27,500 nucleotides of DNA from Stramonita haemastoma (GCA_030674155.1 CM060334.1:29641334-29668833); one strand, 5' to 3'. Shown: positions 8,986-17,911, counted from the first letter of the stretch. Numbers and translations are program-made. Notes: generated from the letters alone by a model not told the origin.

Positions 8986-9051
<66 letters not shown>
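8434..9051. repeat. CA-rich superblock, ~590 bp
   Basis: After GA/GACA sequence (8434-8460), CA repeats occupy most of 8466-9051. They are broken by TCAC, CGCA and CCACA variants and by one unique insert (about 8668-8758, GACA- and AAAG-rich). Frames of up to 238 residues on the plus strand (HTHT) and 132 on the minus (VCVC) are translation of the repeat. Confidence 0.96.
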
Positions 9052-9430
9052 AAAAAAAGAAAAGGGGGGGAGAACCACGGTGGACAGAAAGATCAAAAGA
9101 ACCGCATGTCTGAATCATGAATAAAATAACAAGAAGAATGAATGAACAGAACGAAAGAGAGCCAGCTAAATAAGAACTAGAAGAGAAGCTAAAACCCCGG
9201 ACAAAGATAACACATATAGTTATCTATTAGCCCCCAGACCCAACTCAATGAACAATCTGAAATCATTCCTTTACATTCCCACGTATCTCATCCCACTATG
9301 AATGCGTAGGGTAGAGGAGGGGGGAGGGGGGGGGGGGTCATCCTATGAACTGGACCCCAGCTGTATTCAAACAGGTAAATATTGACCCCCAGATATTAAT
9401 CTCCAAGGCCTTGATACGAGATGCGGTCTA
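9052..9430. other. Unique segment with a small hairpin
   Basis: Mostly unique sequence with a G-rich tract at 9317-9337. GATAACacatataGTTATC (9206-9224) is a perfect 6-bp stem with a 7-nt loop. A short ATG frame (9345-9372) ends at a consensus-like donor, AACAG/GTAAAT, but has no supporting acceptor. Confidence 0.4.
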
Positions 9431-9505
9431 TTCTTCTCTCCCTCTCTCTTTCTTCTCTTTCTTTCTTTCTCTCTTTCTTCTTTCTCCTCGTCTTCCTCTT
9501 TTCTT
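9431..9505 (+). repeat. Imperfect CT/TTTC pyrimidine tract
   Basis: About 75 bp of nearly pure pyrimidine (TCTCTT, TTTC units). It lies just upstream of an exon-like segment and could act as its polypyrimidine tract. Confidence 0.9.
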
Positions 9506-9520
9506 TGCCGCAATTGAAAG

Positions 9521-9647
9521 CGTCGGCAACATTTCGCCGTGTTGACCCTACTACGAGAATCAATCCAATTGGGGTGGTGTCCTGTGTGAGAACCGAGCAA
9601 TTTCTGGACAAACAATATGGAAACATAGACGTCTGTGTTAGGCAGGG
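9521..9647 (+). other. Candidate internal coding exon
   Basis: The first AG after the 75-bp pyrimidine tract is at 9519-9520, and a consensus donor GTAAGG begins at 9648, giving a 127-bp segment. One frame is open throughout with balanced composition (including RRVDPTTRINPIG and TEQFLDKQYGNIDV). The codon just past the donor run is TAA, so the open frame ends almost exactly at the proposed splice site, as expected for an exon. No family was recognised. The acceptor is about 15 bases from the tract and not strong. Chance cannot be excluded. Confidence 0.3.
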
Positions 9648-9887
9648 GTAAGGGCTGGGTGGTGGGGGTGTGGTGGTGGAGGTGGAGGGAGGGTAATAAG
9701 AGAGATGATTATACAGTATGTGGTATGCAACGCTGGCCACAGTCCAGCTGTGATTTTTATGCACTATTTCCTTTAAGTTGTTTTTATATTTCTTTTTTTT
9801 TAACATACACTCGAACACATATAGACTACAGCATTTATCATTACATCCCATTTTTTTTAAAACACTTTTTGTGAAAGACTAGCTCCT

Positions 9888-9924
9888 TCTCTCTCTCTCT
9901 TCTCTCTCTCTCTCATCTCTCATC

Positions 9925-9967
<43 letters not shown>

Positions 9968-10008
9968 TGTGTTGTGTGTGTGTGCTGTGTGTGTGTGTGT
10001 GTGTGTGT
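9888..10008. repeat. (CT)n then (GT)n array
   Basis: CT with small interruptions (9888-9950) switches sharply at 9951 to (GT)n, which runs to 10008 with two one-base breaks. The GT part is complementary to the CA array starting at 10033. Confidence 0.96.
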
Positions 10009-10032
10009 CGTTATTAGGTTCAATGTTTTTAA

Positions 10033-10064
10033 ACACACACACACAGACACATACACTCACACAG

Positions 10065-10133
<69 letters not shown>

Positions 10134-10164
10134 CACACACACACACACACTCACACACTCAATT
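10033..10164. repeat. (CA)n array
   Basis: CA with GACA and TCAC variants at the start, about 60 bp of pure repeat (10068-10131), then phase-shifted CA to 10164. Only about 25 bp separate it from the (GT)n on its left. Confidence 0.96.
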
Positions 10165-10534
10165 GAGCAAACCTTGCCCCTTCATTTCTTTGTCATCTGC
10201 TAGCCTCCCTACCATAATAAATATATACACACACAGGGCAGCAGAGGAGGAGAGGGGGGGGGGGGGGGTCATTGGCGTAGAAACACAAGTACTCCTCAGA
10301 TGATAATCTTTTATCTATTTTCTCAAGATTACCTGGCATCAATGTGGTCCTCAACCTAAACAGTGCACACTGGGAACCTAAAGTTAGAGTGTAACCTGTG
10401 TGTATTATATATTTGTTATATATCAAAATTAATGTCATTTCCAGGGCAGGTGTGTGTCCATTCAACGGCTGAGGCCGTCACATGATTGTGTGTCCACTGT
10501 ATGTTCATGGTATGTTGCTATGTAGTATGTGTAT
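10165..10534. other. Unique segment, no gene assigned
   Basis: Contains a G15 run (about 10254-10268) and otherwise unique AT-rich sequence. A minus-strand 45-bp stretch (10333-10377) has splice-like borders but is too short to call. Confidence 0.4.
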
Positions 10535-10587
10535 GTATGTTGTTGTATTATGTATTTGTATGTATGTATGTATGTATGTATGTATGT
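10535..10587 (+). repeat. (GTAT)n array
   Basis: GTAT units, imperfect from 10535 and perfect from about 10557 to 10585. Confidence 0.93.
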
Positions 10588-10626
10588 CTACCCCTTCAGG
10601 CGTTGGGTTGATTCCGGCCATGTACA

Positions 10627-10638
10627 CCTGATATCAGG
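10627..10638. other. Perfect 12-bp palindrome CCTGATATCAGG
   Basis: A self-complementary 12-mer in unique sequence, followed by a partial echo (GTATCAGGG) at 10649-10657. No function assigned. Confidence 0.6.
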
Positions 10639-10734
10639 GTAATGACCATGTTTAAGGGTATCAGGGTGTCTGGGTCGTTTTGATCCGTAGGCAAAGGTGG
10701 AATATTTTGCTTCCTGTTGTCTGTCTTTCATTCT

Positions 10735-10751
10735 GTGTGTGTGGTGTGTGT

Positions 10752-10827
<76 letters not shown>
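10735..10827. repeat. (GT)n array
   Basis: About 90 bp of GT with GGTG phase shifts near the 5' edge. Alternating GCGC/GTGC sequence follows at 10860-10970, including CGCGCGCGCACGCGCAC near 10945-10962. Confidence 0.96.
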
Positions 10828-10829
<2 letters not shown>

Positions 10830-11059
10830 CCTTTCTTGTGGAAGCCATTGTGCACGTGCGGCGCGCGACGTGCGTGTGTGTGGGTAAGGAAAAGAGAGAG
10901 AGAAACCATTTGTGCACAATGCTGGGGCACGCGTGTGTGTGTGCACGCGCGCGCGCACGCGCACTTGCGTGTGTATATATGTTTCCAAAGATTTAATGAG
11001 AGGGGCGGGTGTGAGCGAGGCAGGGGGGAGCATATGCACATATACAACCCTCCTACCCC

Positions 11060-11207
11060 CCCCTCCCCTTCTCTGTCTCTCTCTGTCTCTGTCTGTCTGT
11101 CTGTCTGTCTGTCGTCTGTCGTCTCGTCTCCTCTCTCTCTCTCTGTCTCTCTCACTCTCTCTTCTCGCTCATCTCTCTCCCCTCTCTCTCTCTCTCTCTC
11201 AATCTCT
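11060..11207 (+). repeat. CT/TCTG pyrimidine block
   Basis: Cytosine runs, (CTGT)n at about 11090-11113 and (CT)n with CTCC phase shifts to about 11207. Confidence 0.95.
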
Positions 11208-11515
11208 CATTCTACAACATCAGAACCATTACTGTACAGCAACGGAAATTTCGGAAAACTACACACACACACACCGGACTATCCAAATCACATCAAACCG
11301 GGTACATAGCCCATTACTGCCCGAACAAAGAACGTTATTCAACCCCGGGTACAAAAACCACCCCATTGCATTCAGGAGTGTGAAACAACGATTACGACCG
11401 CACATTGATTCTTCGGCGATTATTTGCTCTGCCTATGAAAATCACAGACCGCCACCATATACATACATCAGTTCTAAGACGAACACGGTTTGCCGCGGCC
11501 CAGTCGAGATTGGTC

Positions 11516-11518
<3 letters not shown>
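11208..11518. other. Unique segment open in one plus frame, unassigned
   Basis: About 300 bp of non-repetitive DNA between a CT and a GA array. One plus frame is open across it (it includes PGYKNHPIAFRSVKQRLRPH), but it continues into both SSRs, so the openness is not bounded by splice or stop signals. A minus frame is also partly open. No family recognised. Confidence 0.2.
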
Positions 11519-11606
<88 letters not shown>

Positions 11607-11706
11607 TTGTACGTTGTCCTGTTGAGAGAGAGAGAGAGAGAGAGAGATGAGATGAGTGGATAGAGATGATGATGAGAGAGAGAGGAGAGAGAGAGAGAGA
11701 GAGAAT
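11519..11706. repeat. (GA)n array with duplicated flank
   Basis: About 83 bp of pure GA (11519-11601), a 21-bp unique link TTTAATTGTACGTTGTCCTG (starting 11602), a second GA/GATGA array (11625-11705), and the same link again (11708-11728). The arrangement is a tandem duplication of array plus flank. Confidence 0.93.
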
Positions 11707-11770
11707 TTTTAATTGTACTTTGTCCTGTCTGAATTTGGAAAAAAAAGTCACCTTAGAAGGATACACATAA

Positions 11771-11861
11771 GGTAATGGTGATGATGAGATGATGATGATG
11801 AGAGGTGGTGGATGATGTGATGATGATGATGATGATGATGATGTTGGTATGATGATGATGA
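11771..11861 (+). repeat. (GAT/TGA)n trinucleotide array
   Basis: GATGATGAT units with several one-base breaks (GATGAGATG, GGTGGT). Part of the same purine-rich strand as the preceding GA array. Confidence 0.92.
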
Positions 11862-11985
11862 TTCCTTGCATGCCAAGGTGAAGGAAAGAAAGTGATAAAA
11901 TATAGACACCCAAACTCACATCCATGTCATTACAATACGTGTGATATGCGTCACTATTTTTCTTTCAAAATTATGAAAATGCTTC

Positions 11986-12022
11986 AGAGAGAGAGAGAGA
12001 GACGAGAGAGAGAGAGGAGAGA

Positions 12023-12059
<37 letters not shown>

Positions 12060-12076
12060 TGTGTGTGTGAGTGTGT
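11986..12076. repeat. (GA)n then short (GT)n
   Basis: GA with GACGAG and GGAG interruptions (11986-12058), switching to GT (12059-12076). Confidence 0.95.
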
Positions 12077-12230
12077 AAACTGAAAATTCCCCATCTCTGG
12101 GTCGGCTCTTTGTGGCAGCAGTAGCCCTGTGTACATGATTTTGATTTCTTGATTGCCGAACAAATACTGTCCACTTCCTCCATCCCTGTCCCTCCACTTA
12201 GGGTTGCATGTGGCGGCGGCGATTGTGGCG

Positions 12231-12233
<3 letters not shown>

Positions 12234-12276
<43 letters not shown>
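12234..12276. repeat. (GT)n array
   Basis: About 42 bp of pure GT. It follows a small GGCGGCGGCGATTGTGGCG patch. Confidence 0.95.
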
Positions 12277-12277
<1 letters not shown>

Positions 12278-12372
12278 GGTCATTGTGTGGTCAACGGGCA
12301 CGCACTTCTTCTCTAGCCTAATACTGGCTTTTCGTGTTGGTGGCCTGCAGAATTGCTAGTGTGCACGCAGAC

Positions 12373-12434
12373 AAACGCGCGCGCGCGCGCGCGCACACAC
12401 ACACCCACACACACACACACCACACACACACACA
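12373..12434. repeat. (CG)n joined to (CA)n
   Basis: About 19 bp of pure GC alternation (12376-12394) continues as CA with CCACAC phase shifts. Runs of CG this long are rare in animal DNA because methylated CpG decays, and the tract is a strong Z-DNA candidate. Confidence 0.95.
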
Positions 12435-12605
12435 TATTGCCATAATTATGCTTGTGGGGATATAAACAATTATATAACAATAATAGTGATATAGGCTTTT
12501 TGTCTTTCAGTCCTTGATTTGGAAATCTCCGCCGGGACGTATATATAATCACAGTAATGACTTAAGCACATTCTCTTTTTCTAGAAAACACACACCACAC
12601 ACCCT

Positions 12606-12606
12606 C

Positions 12607-12685
<79 letters not shown>

Positions 12686-12691
12686 AGCCTC

Positions 12692-12757
<66 letters not shown>
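12606..12757. repeat. (CT)n then (CA)n arrays
   Basis: A perfect (CT)n of about 76 bp (12608-12684) and a (CA)n of about 64 bp (12693-12757), separated by AAGCCTCAA. Confidence 0.97.
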
Positions 12758-12760
<3 letters not shown>

Positions 12761-12770
12761 CATGGGACCA

Positions 12771-12845
12771 GTTGCTTGCTTGCTTGCTTGCTTGCTGGTT
12801 GGCTAGGTCGGTCAGTCGGTTGGCTAGGCCTAGGCTAGCTAAGGT
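12771..12845 (+). repeat. GCTT array decaying into GGCTAG/GGTC repeats
   Basis: Perfect (GCTT)n at about 12773-12795, then GGTTGGCTAGG, GGTCGGTCAGTCGG, GGTTGGCTAGG and CCTAGGCTAGC. A nested set of short direct repeats, with GGTTGGCTAGG twice. Confidence 0.85.
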
Positions 12846-12914
12846 TTGTCCGGCGGCAATAGCAGTGCAGTGTTTGCCGGCTAGTGATGGTGCATACATG
12901 TCCTAACTAACTAC

Positions 12915-12994
12915 GCCTCTCCTCTCCTCTCTCCTCTCCTCTCCTCTCTCCTCTCCTCTCTCCTCTCCTCTCCTCTCTCTCCTCTCCTCTCTCT
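12915..12994 (+). repeat. (CTCCT/CTCTCCT)n array
   Basis: Imperfect pentamer/heptamer pyrimidine repeat, mixing CTCCT and CTCTCCT units. Minus frames give arginine/glutamate-rich peptides of no significance. An ATGCA pentamer repeated three times follows at 13007-13023. Confidence 0.92.
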
Positions 12995-13121
12995 CCTTCT
13001 ACCTGGATGCAATGCAATGCAATGCCCTGAGGGCTGCAGCCGGTCACGCTGTGTCCACTCACAGTGACACTTGATGGTGTGACCAGCGCTGCTGACACCT
13101 TGTGTGCACATGATTTTGTCA

Positions 13122-13200
13122 AGGGGGGGGGGGGGGGCAAGGGGGGGGGGGGGAACGAAGGGTGTGGTGAGAGGGGGAACAAAGGGGGGGAGGAGGAGGG
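13122..13200 (+). repeat. G-run cluster
   Basis: Two long G runs (about 13122-13137 and 13142-13154) separated by CAAG, followed by further GGG runs. Dense G-quadruplex potential on the plus strand. Confidence 0.92.
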
Positions 13201-13263
13201 AGTTAAGGTAAAAAGAAAAAAAAAACTTGGGATGGGGAAGGTTTGGGATGTGGGATGGTTTTT

Positions 13264-13395
13264 GTGTGTGCGTGTATTTCTGGACACACACATACACACA
13301 CATGCGCGCGCGCACATACACTCACATACACACAAGCGTGCATGCACGCACTCGCGCGCACACACACACGAACACAAACATACACACACAACAAC
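13264..13395. repeat. Mixed CA/CG alternating purine-pyrimidine block
   Basis: TGTGTGCGTGTAT, then CA with CATA, CGCGCGCG and GCACGCAC variants. Degenerate compared with the pure arrays, suggesting an older repeat. Confidence 0.88.
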
Positions 13396-14140
13396 AAGAG
13401 CGACAACAAAACCTCCCCCAGCCGATTCTTTCTTGATCATAACACACCGATTCTCGTGCTTGAAATATTTTCTTCATTTCATAACACTACCAGAATGTGA
13501 CAGGTGAAAACGTTCTAAACCAGGTAGCTTTAGGATCATTAGTCTCCATTGTGAGGAATCCTCTTCAGTGTGCTACAGGTCAAGAGGTGAATGACACTGG
13601 AACAAAACACTAGGCTCTGCACAGCTGGGTGCCCATGGAGGGTATGAAAGACTGGACTGGCGGAGTATTAACAGCGAGGGTTGTGGTGTATGATTAACCC
13701 TGATAAACTCTTAGCGAAGGACGTCATGAACACCTTTTGTTCTGCTGGCGTAGAAGTTTGAAGATGTGTCACACTTCGTGTGGATTCATGGTTTTAGAGG
13801 AGACAAGCAACTGTGTTAGTTCTCTGTTCCAAACTGTTCGAATCAATGGCTTCTTCAGTTCGTCTCTGTGATCAGTAAGTTTCCACTTTCGCCTGTCGGT
13901 AACAGTCTTAAACTTTGGCAAGATCTTCCTCAGAATTAGTGAGTGATCAAGCCTACCTGACCCGATTTCCTTCTTCAATGGAAACCTGCCTTACCTTGTG
14001 CAAATGTTGTGAGCCAAAGATTAGCAATGCAAGCGAACACACCATCTTAGATATTTGTTTGTGTCTTTTTTGCACAATGATTCGATTAGAATAGTGAAAA
14101 TAACCAGAGATACTAGAGTAGTTCTTCAAAGTAATAAGCC
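13396..14140. other. Long unique segment with a possible minus-strand ORF end
   Basis: About 745 bp with no SSR, unusual for this window. On the minus strand a frame at 13978-13769 (69 residues, containing LRKILPKFKTVTDRRKWKL) ends in TGA. It is basic and leucine/lysine-rich. No family recognised, no clear acceptor and no polyadenylation signal nearby. It might be a terminal exon, a decayed repeat or chance. Confidence 0.3.
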
Positions 14141-14144
14141 TGTC

Positions 14145-14215
14145 GTGATGATCAAACCCACAGTCTTCCTCCAGAAATTCAATGCTCTAACCACCGCACC
14201 GAAGTGACTGACTCC
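14145..14215 (-). mobile_element. tRNA-related SINE head (partial)
   Basis: Reading the minus strand, an A-box-like GTGCGGTGGTTAGAGCATT (about 14199-14181) is followed by a B-box-like GGGTTTGATCATC (14159-14147). Box order and spacing fit a tRNA-derived pol III promoter, with the B box one base off consensus (GGTTTGA for GGTTCGA). A body downstream (below 14145) could not be delimited, so this is a fragment or a diverged copy. Confidence 0.5.
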
Positions 14216-14562
14216 CCAAACTATGTCAGTCACCTCATTCGAAAACAAGCCCCCCCTGCCCAAAAATAAAATCACCATTTCCGAGACACAATCCCAAACT
14301 CCACAAAACAAATCGGCGTTTAAAAAAAACCTGAATGATCAGCCTGCAGTAAGGTCCTAATCCGTTACTCCCTGAGGGGGGGACCAGACATATCTCCAAC
14401 ACCTTCCCCATCCTCATTGATGCAGGCCCGGGGTGTCCTGCTGCGATCTTGGCCAGGCGTGAACCTGGGTCCCCCCCCACCCCACCCCATCCACCCGGCT
14501 CTCCCCTCCCCACCCCTTCAGGTGCCAATTACTCTTTCTCACCCCTCCCTCTCTGCCTATAC
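14216..14562. other. Unique segment, unassigned
   Basis: GC-moderate sequence with C-rich patches at 14470-14515. A minus-strand frame is open (14528-14235) but glycine/proline-rich from the C tracts, with no splice borders seen. It may be old repeat sequence. Confidence 0.35.
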
Positions 14563-14830
14563 CTCCAGCTTTTGATATCAAAAACGTGATTGAAATCTGG
14601 GTGGCCCCCTTCGTCTCTCTCCCTCAGCACTTCTTCTCTACTACACAGCCAGGACTCCAGGTCCGGGGGCCCAGCATGGAAGGGGTGCCGTAACCGGGTG
14701 GCTGGGGTGGAAGGCCGGCCCTGCTGGAGTCTTTTGTAGGCCACCAGCCAGTATGTCTGTGGGAATGGCCGGCGCCATGTAGGGAGCTGTTTGGTCTGTT
14801 CGCTTGACAGTGTCACCATTATCATAGCCA
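14563..14830 (-). other. Candidate minus-strand coding exon, frame ambiguous
   Basis: One minus frame is open from a start-like ATG at 14825 and reads as protein-like (TYWLVAYKRLQQGR and HPDFNHVFDIKSWRY). It meets a donor-like GGAG/GTATAG at 14562. A second minus frame, entered after TTAG just upstream, is also open for about 65 codons (contains YDNGDTVKRTDQTAPYM) before a TAG near 14640. Two plausible frames and a weak acceptor keep this at hypothesis level. No family recognised. Confidence 0.25.
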
Positions 14831-14952
14831 GGGTCCAGGACAGGGGCTAATGATTGTACTTACTGGGGAAATCACAGCGTAGGGGAGTTGTCTGTCCTTA
14901 CTTAAGGAAGGTGGGGGGCATGGGGGGAGAGGGAGGCTTGGGATGTCTTTAT

Positions 14953-15040
14953 GAGAGAGAGAGAGAGTGGGGGAAGAGAGAGAGAGGGGGGGGGGGGGCT
15001 TTGAAATGAATTCTGAATTGCTTAATGATTAAGCCATATC

Positions 15041-15100
<60 letters not shown>

Positions 15101-15121
15101 GAGAGAGAGAGAGAGAGAGAG
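14953..15121. repeat. (GA)n arrays with a G-run
   Basis: A short GA (14953-14968), AGAGAGAGG and a G13-type run (about 14985-14998), then a longer GA (15041-15121) with GGAG phase shifts. On the minus strand this is a long CT tract. Confidence 0.94.
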
Positions 15122-15164
15122 ACTAGACACACCCTGAGACAGAGACAAACAGAAGAGGGGGGGG

Positions 15165-15324
15165 AGGGGAGGGACCGGGTGTCCTGGGGTCTTTTCTCCC
15201 ACATGGGTAAAACTGTCGATTCCCCTGTGTCATTGTCAAGTGGGCCAGGCAGAATAGTCCTGGTGATTAACTGTCTCACACTTGGCCACTGCTGAAAGTA
15301 CTTCACTGCGATAGCCCGGCTGGC
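15165..15324 (-). other. Candidate minus-strand coding exon with good acceptor
   Basis: On the minus strand TTTATCTCTAACCCTCCAG ends at 15325. This combines a branch-point-like CTAAC, pyrimidines and CAG, the best acceptor context seen in the window. The following frame is open for about 55 codons (AIAVKYFQQWPSVRQLIT, then LPGPLDNDTGESTVLP). The donor is unclear, with only a weak GTCCCT near 15172. Another frame is open for about 30 codons. No family recognised. It could be an exon of the same minus-strand gene as 14563-14830, with the GA array in the intron, but that is inference. Confidence 0.3.
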
Positions 15325-15449
15325 CTGGAGGGTTAGAGATAAATCTGTATTTATGTGTGTATGTATGTAAGAGGACCTTGTTTTTCTGTGGTGTGGTGGA
15401 CAAATTTAGTTTGTATGTCTTAAAAGTTTTTCATATAGACTATATTGTT

Positions 15450-15458
15450 ACACACACA

Positions 15459-15513
<55 letters not shown>

Positions 15514-15545
15514 CACAAACACTACATACACACACACACAACAAG

Positions 15546-15593
<48 letters not shown>

Positions 15594-15610
15594 AAGAGTA
15601 TATATATACA
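15450..15610. repeat. (CA)n then (TA)n arrays
   Basis: CA at 15451-15512 with phase-shifted remnants to 15542, then alternating TA at 15546-15610 with one TTA break. Confidence 0.95.
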
Positions 15611-15618
15611 CACAAATA

Positions 15619-15676
15619 TTATATTATAATAATAATAATAATATAATAATAATATAATAATAATAATAATAATAAT
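15619..15676 (+). repeat. (AAT)n array
   Basis: AAT trinucleotides with one-base breaks (ATAATATAAT), ending at 15676 immediately before the AGCGCT-containing segment. Confidence 0.94.
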
Positions 15677-15738
15677 GCATGGAATTTATATAGCGCTATA
15701 TCTTGTAAAAACAAATCAAAGCGCTTGCACTCGACCCT
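15677..15738 (+). repeat. AAT-linked short element with paired AGCGCT
   Basis: Directly after (AAT)n comes GCATGGAATTTATATAGCGC, then 28 bp further AAAGCGCTTGC. The palindrome AGCGCT occurs at 15692-15697 and 15720-15725. From memory, an AAT array followed by a TTTATATAGCGC-type segment and an AAAGCGCTT segment is a recurrent dispersed repeat in marine invertebrate DNA. That attribution is recollection, not a search result. Confidence 0.45.
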
Positions 15739-15782
15739 CACAACAAACAACCAATGACAAAATAATTCTAGCAAATTCGAAA

Positions 15783-15914
15783 GCACACACACGCGCGCGC
15801 GCACGCGCACGCGCGCGCACACACACACACACCACACACACACACACCACACACAATATATATATATATTATTATATATTATATATATATATTATATATT
15901 ATATATATATATAT
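15783..15914. repeat. CA/CG block then (TA)n
   Basis: ACACAC, a 35-bp CGCGCGCACGCG-type block, CA again (to 15855), then TA with TTA breaks (15857-15914). The whole stretch is alternating purine-pyrimidine. Confidence 0.95.
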
Positions 15915-15937
15915 GTATTTGTGTGGGTGAGTGTGTG

Positions 15938-16017
<80 letters not shown>

Positions 16018-16031
16018 GAGAGAGAGAGAGA
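15915..16031. repeat. Short (GT)n then (GA)n
   Basis: GTGTGGGTGAGTGTGTG (15920-15936), then GA with regular GGAG phase shifts every 10-20 bp. Confidence 0.95.
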
Positions 16032-16878
16032 AACATCATATGCCAAGGTAACCTTCAGCACACAAAGTAGGAACAAAAGTGGACGAAGTGACGAACTTTG
16101 AAAACCTGACAACAGTAGTCTATCAGTCAATATTGCACTACACCACTTCTCCACAACTTGCCAACAAAGTTAGTAATAGGGGGGAAAAAAAACACCACCA
16201 AAAAAAAAAAACAGCAAAAAAAAAAACCGTCTAGAATCATTGAGTCATCGTGAAGAAAGCACAATCTGCAAGCATGATCTTAACAACATATTCACATGAT
16301 AAACTAGATTTGAATAAATGAATAAAGAAGTTATATAAAAAAGAAAGAAAATTTTTTGTTCCGATTTCTGACACGTACAATTTGTAGACAGGACAAAAAC
16401 AACAACAACAAAGACATGATTAAAAAACACGATATATTGGATCTCAAAAGTGTGAAACATGTCTTTCAAGCACGGTATATGTTATAAATGTGTTGTTGTT
16501 ATGCTACTAATTTTTTTGTTTGTTCATATATATATATGTCTATTACGGTCTGTTCAATAAAAGCCGTTTAAGCCAAGTGTGAAAAAGTGTGTGCGTGTAT
16601 TGAGAAAACCTCTAGTTTGCCGCCAATAGCAGACGACAAGGTTGTTTCAATTCAGTCAGAGGCTGTTGACAGCCAACACCTGCAGGGATGTGTGAAGTAA
16701 AGAGGAAAAAACCTCATGGACAAGAAAAAAGAAAAAAGATAAAGATAAAGCGAGGTGTAGAACATCGCCATCAATAACGTGAACCTTCGTCATTTGAGTG
16801 GAGTCAGGGAAGAGTTGTCTTCTCCACAAAAGATTGTTCCAGAATGCTTTCCATGGATTGGAAGGAAAAGTTTGCGCC
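16032..16878. other. Long AT-rich unique segment, no gene seen
   Basis: Poly-A patches at 16184-16226 (A runs separated by C), AATAAAA at about 16556 and otherwise unique DNA. No splice-bounded frame. A short plus frame (16779-16880) runs into the GT array. Confidence 0.45.
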
Positions 16879-16893
16879 TGTGTGTGTGTGTGT

Positions 16894-16937
<44 letters not shown>
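16879..16937. repeat. (GT)n array
   Basis: About 58 bp of GT with one GGTG break. T runs follow at 16990-17000 and 17060-17069, with a (CAAC)n patch at 17004-17018. Confidence 0.95.
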
Positions 16938-16938
<1 letters not shown>

Positions 16939-17167
16939 TCAGTTTAAAGTCTGTCTCGACTTGGTGATATTAAACATTAAAATAAACGATTTTTTTTTTT
17001 AATCAACCAACCAACCAGCCAAAGAAATAAACAAGCAAACAAAAACCCTACGATAATATTTTTTTTTTTACAGAAGACTTGGAAATAATCCTAGAAACAT
17101 CAGTAAGCATTGATCTTCGCGAAACTGTGTTAAAACTTGTTCCCCTTCAATTTTAATGCCAGCATCT

Positions 17168-17168
17168 T

Positions 17169-17248
<80 letters not shown>

Positions 17249-17366
17249 GCGCGTGTGTGTGTGTGTGTGTGGTGCGTGCGTGCGTGCGTGCGTGCGGTGT
17301 GCGTGCGTGCGTGTGTATTGTGTCTGTCTGTGTCTGTGTGTGTGAGCGCGTGCGTGCGCACGCGTG
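17168..17366. repeat. (GT)n and (GTGC)n arrays
   Basis: GT (17170-17247), CGCGC, GT, (GTGC)n (17271-17312), TGTC units, then GCGTGCGTGCGCACGCGTGCG (about 17347-17367). Mostly alternating purine-pyrimidine. Confidence 0.95.
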
Positions 17367-17815
17367 CGTACACACATACATTTCAAAGCAACAGTTTTGA
17401 ATAATGTCACTTCCAAAAGATTTATCGGCATATACACCAACATAAACACGTCCTTCGATCCACGGACAAAGTAAAGCTTTCTTCCTCTCCTTCCATACAC
17501 CGTGTATGGTTCTAACTAGAAGTGGAGAACGACATTAACATTCACTATGCCTCATAAAAGGTCAATATTTATCAACCACTGCCCCGCAACGTGACCTTCA
17601 GGTGCCAGAGACTCTGGCAGGTGATAAAATGATGGAAGGGAGGGACCCCGAGGCCTGTGCGGCGCAGGTTAATGGTCATATGCGATGTGTGCGTCAATAC
17701 GGTCACGTGCCCGCTGTGGCTGCATGCTGTTGTTACGGCAGTGCCAGGACAATGATGCTTTTCTGTTCACACAACCCAACATTTTCATAAAGAGTCGATG
17801 TTATGAGTGAAGAGT
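17367..17815. other. Unique segment with CpG-containing part, no gene assigned
   Basis: Unique sequence. CpG is relatively frequent at 17580-17730, including CACGTG at about 17704. A 62-residue plus frame (17602-17787) is cysteine-rich in its second half and not recognised. Confidence 0.35.
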
Positions 17816-17829
17816 GAGTGTGTGTGTGT

Positions 17830-17905
<76 letters not shown>

Positions 17906-17911
17906 GGGGTA
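17816..17911. repeat. (GT)n array ending in G7
   Basis: GT from about 17817 to 17903 with one GGTG break, then GGGGGGG. Confidence 0.96.

Noticed and set aside
8408..9124. 238-residue plus-strand ORF
   Set aside because: Almost entirely HTHTHT from (CA)n. The opposite strand is equally open as VCVCVC.
10333..10377. 45-bp minus-strand microexon with TTTAG and CCAG/GTAATC borders
   Set aside because: Too short to distinguish from chance splice signals; no neighbouring exon.
10912..11625. 237-residue plus-strand ORF
   Set aside because: Runs through GTGC, CT and GA arrays. Only about 90 residues are unique and they have no bounded exon structure.
12079..12233. Minus-strand unique segment open in several frames, with ATG-led peptides
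   Set aside because: Three overlapping frames are open at once, so openness carries no coding information.
13008..13121. Minus-strand segment with donor-like CCAG/GTAGAA
   Set aside because: Two frames open, the acceptor would be a poly(C) run, and no homologue was recognised.
15305..15335. Plus-strand TAGCCCGGCTGG resembling a tRNA A box
   Set aside because: No B box follows, and the minus strand has a better splice-acceptor explanation.
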